Below are positions 60,902 through 64,000 of a stretch of DNA of 64,000 nucleotides, piece by piece (position 1 is the first letter of the stretch; the number at the start of each line of letters is the position of its first letter). The position numbers were made by a program, and so were the translations under genes. The notes under the pieces are model-generated. The model had not been told where the DNA came from, made no database searches, and worked only from the letters and a program-made list of their open reading frames with translations. Origin of the DNA: [Clostridium] hylemonae DSM 15053 (lineage in GTDB: Bacteria; Bacillota; Clostridia; Lachnospirales; Lachnospiraceae); the NCBI RefSeq assembly GCF_008281175.1, contig NZ_CP036524.1:3286001-3350000 (forward strand), given 5' to 3'.

Positions 60902-61669
60902 ATGTATTTACAGGATATATTTGGACTGGACGGCAAGGTAGCCGTCGTGACCGGAGGAGGACGGGGCATCGGCCAGGTGATCGCCTGCGGCCTCGCAAAA
61001 GCAGGGGCAGAGGTCGTTGTGATCTCACGTTCCGGGGCAGAAGAGACTGTGCGTATGATCGAAAAAGACGGCGGAAAATCTTATGACCTGAGAGCAGATG
61101 TCACAGATGAGCCTCAGGTGGAGCAGGCGCTTGCCTCCATCCTGGAGCGCTCCGGAACTATTGATATACTTTTCAACAATGCGGGCATCTGCATGCATCA
61201 GTCGACGATGGAGGCGACCGTGGAGGAATTCCGTCAGGTAGTGGATACAAACCTGACAGGAGAATTCATTATGGCGCGGGCTGTGGGGCGCATTATGATC
61301 GAGCGCGGCATCAAAGGCAGCATCATCAACATGGCGTCCATGTCCGGAACCATCGTGAACATCCCGCAGTGGCAGTGTTCCTACAACGCCTCCAAAGCAG
61401 GCGTCATCCACCTGACAAAGTCACTGGCCGTCGAGTGGGCGCAGTACGGCATCCGGGTCAACTCTCTCAGCCCGGGCTACATCGCTACTCCGATGTCCGT
61501 CGACCTGTCGCCGCAGGAATTGATCGACGCGTGGATCCCGCTCATGCCGCTTGGCCGGATGGGAAAACCGGAAGAACTTATTCCTCCGGTGCTTTACCTT
61601 GCCTCCGATGCGTCGGGGTATACGACAGGGAGTGATCTCATCGTAGATGGAGCGTATTCCTGCCAGTAA
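60902..61669 (+). CDS. Short-chain dehydrogenase/reductase (polyol/ketose type)
   Basis: 255 residues from MYLQDIFGLD. Cofactor motif TGGGRGIGQVIA, NNAGICM, catalytic Ser-Tyr-Lys in NMASMSG and YNASKAG, and DGAYSCQ at the C-terminus. The ATG at 60902 follows AAAAAGGAGG, which rejects the longer frame from 60848. It resembles sorbitol/arabinitol-type reductases and SDRs in rhamnose operons. It is the last plus-strand gene before the convergent gap with the inverted-repeat element. Confidence 0.9.
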   Translation: MYLQDIFGLDGKVAVVTGGGRGIGQVIACGLAKAGAEVVVISRSGAEETVRMIEKDGGKSYDLRADVTDEPQVEQALASILERSGTIDILFNNAGICMHQSTMEATVEEFRQVVDTNLTGEFIMARAVGRIMIERGIKGSIINMASMSGTIVNIPQWQCSYNASKAGVIHLTKSLAVEWAQYGIRVNSLSPGYIATPMSVDLSPQELIDAWIPLMPLGRMGKPEELIPPVLYLASDASGYTTGSDLIVDGAYSCQ

Positions 61670-61711
61670 ATGGGAATTTTTTTGAAAAAATGTTGATGGG
61701 TTGTGGTGTAC

Positions 61712-61956
61712 GGCGCAGGAACGGAAGCAGAGGGGTTCGGGCCGGTCGGTGCGCTTGCAATCTGTAAGTAAAACAGACACGGTATAGAAAGACACCGACA
61801 GATTCAACGGGAAATCTGGATGATTTCCCGTCTCAGCTGTCTCAGAAACTGCACTTGTAGTGCAGTTTCTGGTCTTTCTATACCGTGTCTGTTTTACTAA
61901 CGGATTGGCTAAGCTCCCTCCGACGGCCTGAACCCCTCTGCTTCCGTTCCTGCGCC
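61712..61956. repeat. Large nested inverted repeat, cruciform-like (MITE or structured RNA candidate)
   Basis: Left arm 61712-61793 and right arm 61872-61956 are reverse complements: the outer 27 bases and the inner 27 bases match perfectly, with a diverged stretch of about 28-31 bases between. The 78-base centre contains two perfect hairpins, ACGGGAAAT/ATTTCCCGT (61807-61831) and CAGAAACTGCAC/GTGCAGTTTCTG (61843-61871). It lies in the 396-bp gap between convergent genes. It has no coding capacity and no T-run typical of a simple terminator. Confidence 0.85.
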
Positions 61957-62065
61957 TGTTCTCCACAATGGTTGTATTTTTCCATGCGTGGGATGCGATG
62001 GATCTGCATTGTGGTTTTAATTTTATTGTTTAAAAAATTTTGACGCGGTGTGTCCCTTTTCTGCC

Positions 62066-62935
62066 TTAGCCTGCGCGTTCTTTTAGTTTTTCTGCCTGCT
62101 GCGGGGTGCAGGTGCATTTGGCGAGGGGGTTGGGGGTTTTGGCGTATTGGCCGTGGTAATCGCTTCCGCCGGTCTCTGCGAGATCGTATTGCCTGGCGAG
62201 TTGTCTGAGTCTTGTTCTGGCGGCTTCGGAGTTTCTTGGGTGCCAGACTTCTACTCCTTGTATGAGGCCGCTTTGCGCCAATTCTTCTACAAGCGCAAAG
62301 GAATCGAACTGTTCGGGATGGGCGACGACCGCGATCCCGCCTGCGTCTCTTATGGCCTCTGCCGCCGCTCTGGCTGACGGATAGCTGTTTGGCACGTAAC
62401 AGCTTCCCCGGGAAGATATGAGTTCCTCCATGAGCGGTCCGATGGCAGTGTTCGTATATCCGAGATCACAGAGCACCTGCATGATATGGCACTCGTAGAT
62501 CGATTCGCTCTCCGCCGCCTGCTGTTCCACCGCCTCCACGGTGAATCCGGGATACAGCCTGCTGATCTTCCAGGCCATCTGAAGCTTCTGCTGCCGTCTC
62601 TTCTTCAGTGTGCCGTCCATAAAGCGCTGCAGGCCGTCCTCATCTTTTGGACAGTAACAGAGCATGTGCACATTTCTGCCCCTCTTATCGTCCCGGGCCG
62701 ATATCTCAGCACCCGGAATGACCTCCGGCCCTCCCGGCCCTGCGGCTGCCCTTGCTTTCCGGGAACCTGCAAATGTATCGTGATCCGTCACCGCAATGTA
62801 CCGGAGGCCTGCCCGCTTCGCATAGTCCAGCACATACTCCACAGAGGCGGAACCGTCGGAACATGCCGTGTGCACGTGAAGGTCGCACGCCGCTTCTTCC
62901 GGTCCGGTTTTTAATACCATCTTATTCGTTTTCAT
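62066..62935 (-). CDS. PHP-domain metal-dependent phosphoesterase
   Basis: About 289 residues. PHP motifs in order: DLHVHTACSDG (two His, Asp), VTDHDTF (Asp-His), PGAEIS (Glu), NVHMLCY (His), VVAHPEQF (His) and GGSDYHG (Asp, His), a full trinuclear metal set as in the YciV/RNase AM-like 3',5'-nucleoside bisphosphate phosphatase group. The start is uncertain: ATG at 62935 is used, with TTG 62941 and ATG 62920 possible. It overlaps or adjoins the rpiB stop at 62922, so the two are co-transcribed. Activity on a small phosphate ester is likely. Confidence 0.88.
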   Translation of the reverse strand: MKTNKMVLKTGPEEAACDLHVHTACSDGSASVEYVLDYAKRAGLRYIAVTDHDTFAGSRKARAAAGPGGPEVIPGAEISARDDKRGRNVHMLCYCPKDEDGLQRFMDGTLKKRRQQKLQMAWKISRLYPGFTVEAVEQQAAESESIYECHIMQVLCDLGYTNTAIGPLMEELISSRGSCYVPNSYPSARAAAEAIRDAGGIAVVAHPEQFDSFALVEELAQSGLIQGVEVWHPRNSEAARTRLRQLARQYDLAETGGSDYHGQYAKTPNPLAKCTCTPQQAEKLKERAG

Positions 62936-63371
62936 TTTCAATTTCCGTTATCATATCGATACGGTCCTGATGTCTGCCTCCCATAAACTCTGCATTCAGC
63001 CATTCTTCTATTATCATCTTTGCCAGTTCAATGCCGATGACACGCGCTCCGAACGCCAGCACATTCGTATTGTTATGCTGTCTGGACAGTTTCGCAGAAT
63101 ATGGCTCCGAACAAACGACTGCGCGAATTCCTTTCACTTTGTTGGCTGCAAGGGATATCCCGACTCCGGTTCCGCAGATGAGAATTCCCAGATCAACCTC
63201 CCCTGCGGCGACCGCCTCCGCCACCTTCCTGCCGTATTCCGGATAATTGCTGCTCTCTTTCTTATCCGTGCCGAAATTTACTACTTCATAACCTTTTTCT
63301 TTGAGAAATTCCACCACTTCATTCTTCATATCGACTGCCGCATGGTCGTTGCCAATTCCAATTTTCATCAT
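62922..63371 (-). CDS. rpiB: Ribose-5-phosphate isomerase B
   Basis: 149 residues from MMKIGIGNDH. All canonical RpiB residues are seen: Asp-His at the N-terminus (NDHAA), catalytic Cys and Thr in LICGTGVGIS, ring-opening His in SRQHNNTNVLAFG and the phosphate-contact GGRHQDR. It interconverts ribose and ribulose 5-phosphate (allose phosphate in some relatives). GGAG lies about 10 bases before the ATG at 63371. It has a good promoter at 63411-63439 and is followed by the PHP gene. It contrasts with the altered homologue at 32094. Confidence 0.95.
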   Translation of the reverse strand: MMKIGIGNDHAAVDMKNEVVEFLKEKGYEVVNFGTDKKESSNYPEYGRKVAEAVAAGEVDLGILICGTGVGISLAANKVKGIRAVVCSEPYSAKLSRQHNNTNVLAFGARVIGIELAKMIIEEWLNAEFMGGRHQDRIDMITEIENENE

Positions 63372-63410
63372 TCTGTTCGTTCTCCTCTCTTCCATTCGTT
63401 TTCTTTTTAT

Positions 63411-63439
63411 ATTATAATGGGTAGGTATTTAATTAGCAA
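63411..63439 (-). promoter_or_regulatory. Promoter of rpiB (divergent with the HAD gene)
   Basis: Minus-strand -35 TTGCTA (63434-63439), 17-base spacer, -10 TATAAT (63411-63416), same as at 7171-7199. A plus-strand TATAAT (63413-63418) overlaps it and may serve the HAD gene at 63463, though with a poor -35. Confidence 0.65.
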
Positions 63440-63462
63440 TACCCAGAAAAAGGAGACCTGTT

Positions 63463-64000
63463 ATGATACAATTAGTCGCCAGCGACCTCGACGGGACGAT
63501 ACTGCAGAACGACGCCCAGCATGTAAGTCCCAGAATATTTGAACTTATTATGGAATTAAAGCGGAAAGGGATCCTCTTTGCGGCAGCCAGCGGCAGACAA
63601 TACAGTAATCTGCGCGGTCTCTTCGAGCCGGTCAAAGACGAGATCTCTTATATTGCCGAGAACGGTTCCCTCTGCATACACAAAGGCCAGGTTCTCTCAC
63701 GCGGTATCATTGAGAGAGAACTCGGCCTTGAAATTCTCGATTCGATCAAAGAATATGGAAAATGTGACTGTTTTCTGTCCTGTGAATCCGGCGGATACAT
63801 GGATTCCGACAACGCGGAATTCATCCGGCACATGACAGAGGTCGTAAAATTTGATATACGCCATGTGGATGACCTGAAAAAGATACAGGAGCCTTTCCTT
63901 AAGATTGCTGTCTGCAGTTTCTCCGGCACCCATGATATGGCGCCTTTTTTTAAGGACCGTTTCCACGGCAGGATCAACGTCGTAACCTCCGGCAATCTGT
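63463..64000 (+). CDS. HAD-superfamily hydrolase, Cof type (partial)
   Basis: The first 179 codons of a Cof/YidA-type phosphatase, cut by the window edge. Motif I is ASDLDGTIL (nucleophile and acid Asp) and motif II AAASGRQYSNL (Ser), followed by the cap region IAENGSLCIH, typical of Cof hydrolases. The ATG at 63463 has AAGGAG upstream. It probably dephosphorylates sugar phosphates. It is divergent from rpiB. Confidence 0.92.
   Translation, partial: MIQLVASDLDGTILQNDAQHVSPRIFELIMELKRKGILFAAASGRQYSNLRGLFEPVKDEISYIAENGSLCIHKGQVLSRGIIERELGLEILDSIKEYGKCDCFLSCESGGYMDSDNAEFIRHMTEVVKFDIRHVDDLKKIQEPFLKIAVCSFSGTHDMAPFFKDRFHGRINVVTSGNL

Noticed and set aside
61712-61956. Simple bidirectional terminator for the convergent genes
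   Set aside because: The arms are over 80 bases with two internal hairpins and no adjacent T-run, too elaborate for an ordinary terminator.

Overview
The window looks like a chromosome segment of a low/mid-GC anaerobic Firmicute, most likely a gut Lachnospiraceae-type Clostridium. The basis is the YesM/YesN-type two-component systems, the many RbsABC-type and Dpp-type ABC importers with lipobox-containing binding proteins, strong AGGAGG ribosome binding sites, GTG/TTG starts, and a BspA-like cell-wall protein with an NPQTG sorting signal. The species cannot be named from sequence alone. Almost everything is catabolic: import, sensing and breakdown of polyols/sugars and of peptide-like compounds. 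No tRNA, rRNA, CRISPR array, transposase or phage gene was seen.

Layout. (1) 1-7113, minus strand: a sugar ABC importer (binding protein, ATPase, partial permease) preceded by an AraC-type response regulator, a sensor-less histidine kinase and a degenerate RbsA-like double-ATPase protein. (2) 7276-19080, minus strand: an apparent 11-gene operon made of a Dpp-type importer, three NicX/M29-like metalloproteins, a PepV-like dipeptidase, a C-N hydrolase and a hydantoin-racemase-like protein, with a divergent LysR regulator at 19272; a flavoprotein follows. (3) 21014-32534, minus strand: a probable tetritol/tetrose module with a DhaK-DhaL kinase, zinc polyol dehydrogenase, RbsABC importer, a second response regulator/kinase/pseudo-ATPase trio and an unusual RpiB-like isomerase. 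(4) 32690-43563: a second Dpp importer with a NicX/M29-like protein and PepD dipeptidase, a divergent PucR regulator and a fifth NicX/M29-like gene with a hairpin in its leader. (5) 44148-46943: an LRR surface-protein gene of different base composition, probably acquired. (6) 47181-63371: a polyol/deoxysugar block with two zinc dehydrogenases, an SDR, split transketolase and a third RbsABC importer on the minus strand; divergently a PfkB kinase, class II aldolase, DeoR regulator, rhamnulokinase-like kinase, rhamnulose-1-phosphate aldolase and SDR; then a PHP phosphoesterase and a canonical RpiB. A partial HAD phosphatase starts at 63463.

How the genes work together. The three RbsABC importers bring in small polyols or sugars, dehydrogenases oxidise polyols to ketoses, FGGY/PfkB/DhaK-type kinases phosphorylate them, and class II aldolases, RpiB-type isomerases and transketolase feed the products into central metabolism. 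The two Dpp operons import small peptide-like molecules and carry dedicated hydrolases.

Most notable. The same unusual trio occurs twice upstream of an RbsABC operon: AraC-type response regulator, two-helix histidine kinase without an extracytoplasmic domain, and an overlapping gene for an RbsA-derived protein whose ATPase motifs are lost and which carries its own shared PFAxxD signature. I propose, as inference, that the pseudo-ATPase reports the state of the importer to the kinase. Other items are five NicX/M29-like paralogues whose visible metal motif fits NicX better than M29 aminopeptidases, an RpiB homologue missing its ring-opening and phosphate-binding residues, three related palindromic elements (one a perfect 80-bp palindrome that supplies a gene's stop codon), a 245-bp cruciform-like element at 61712-61956, and a leader terminator at 43644-43680.
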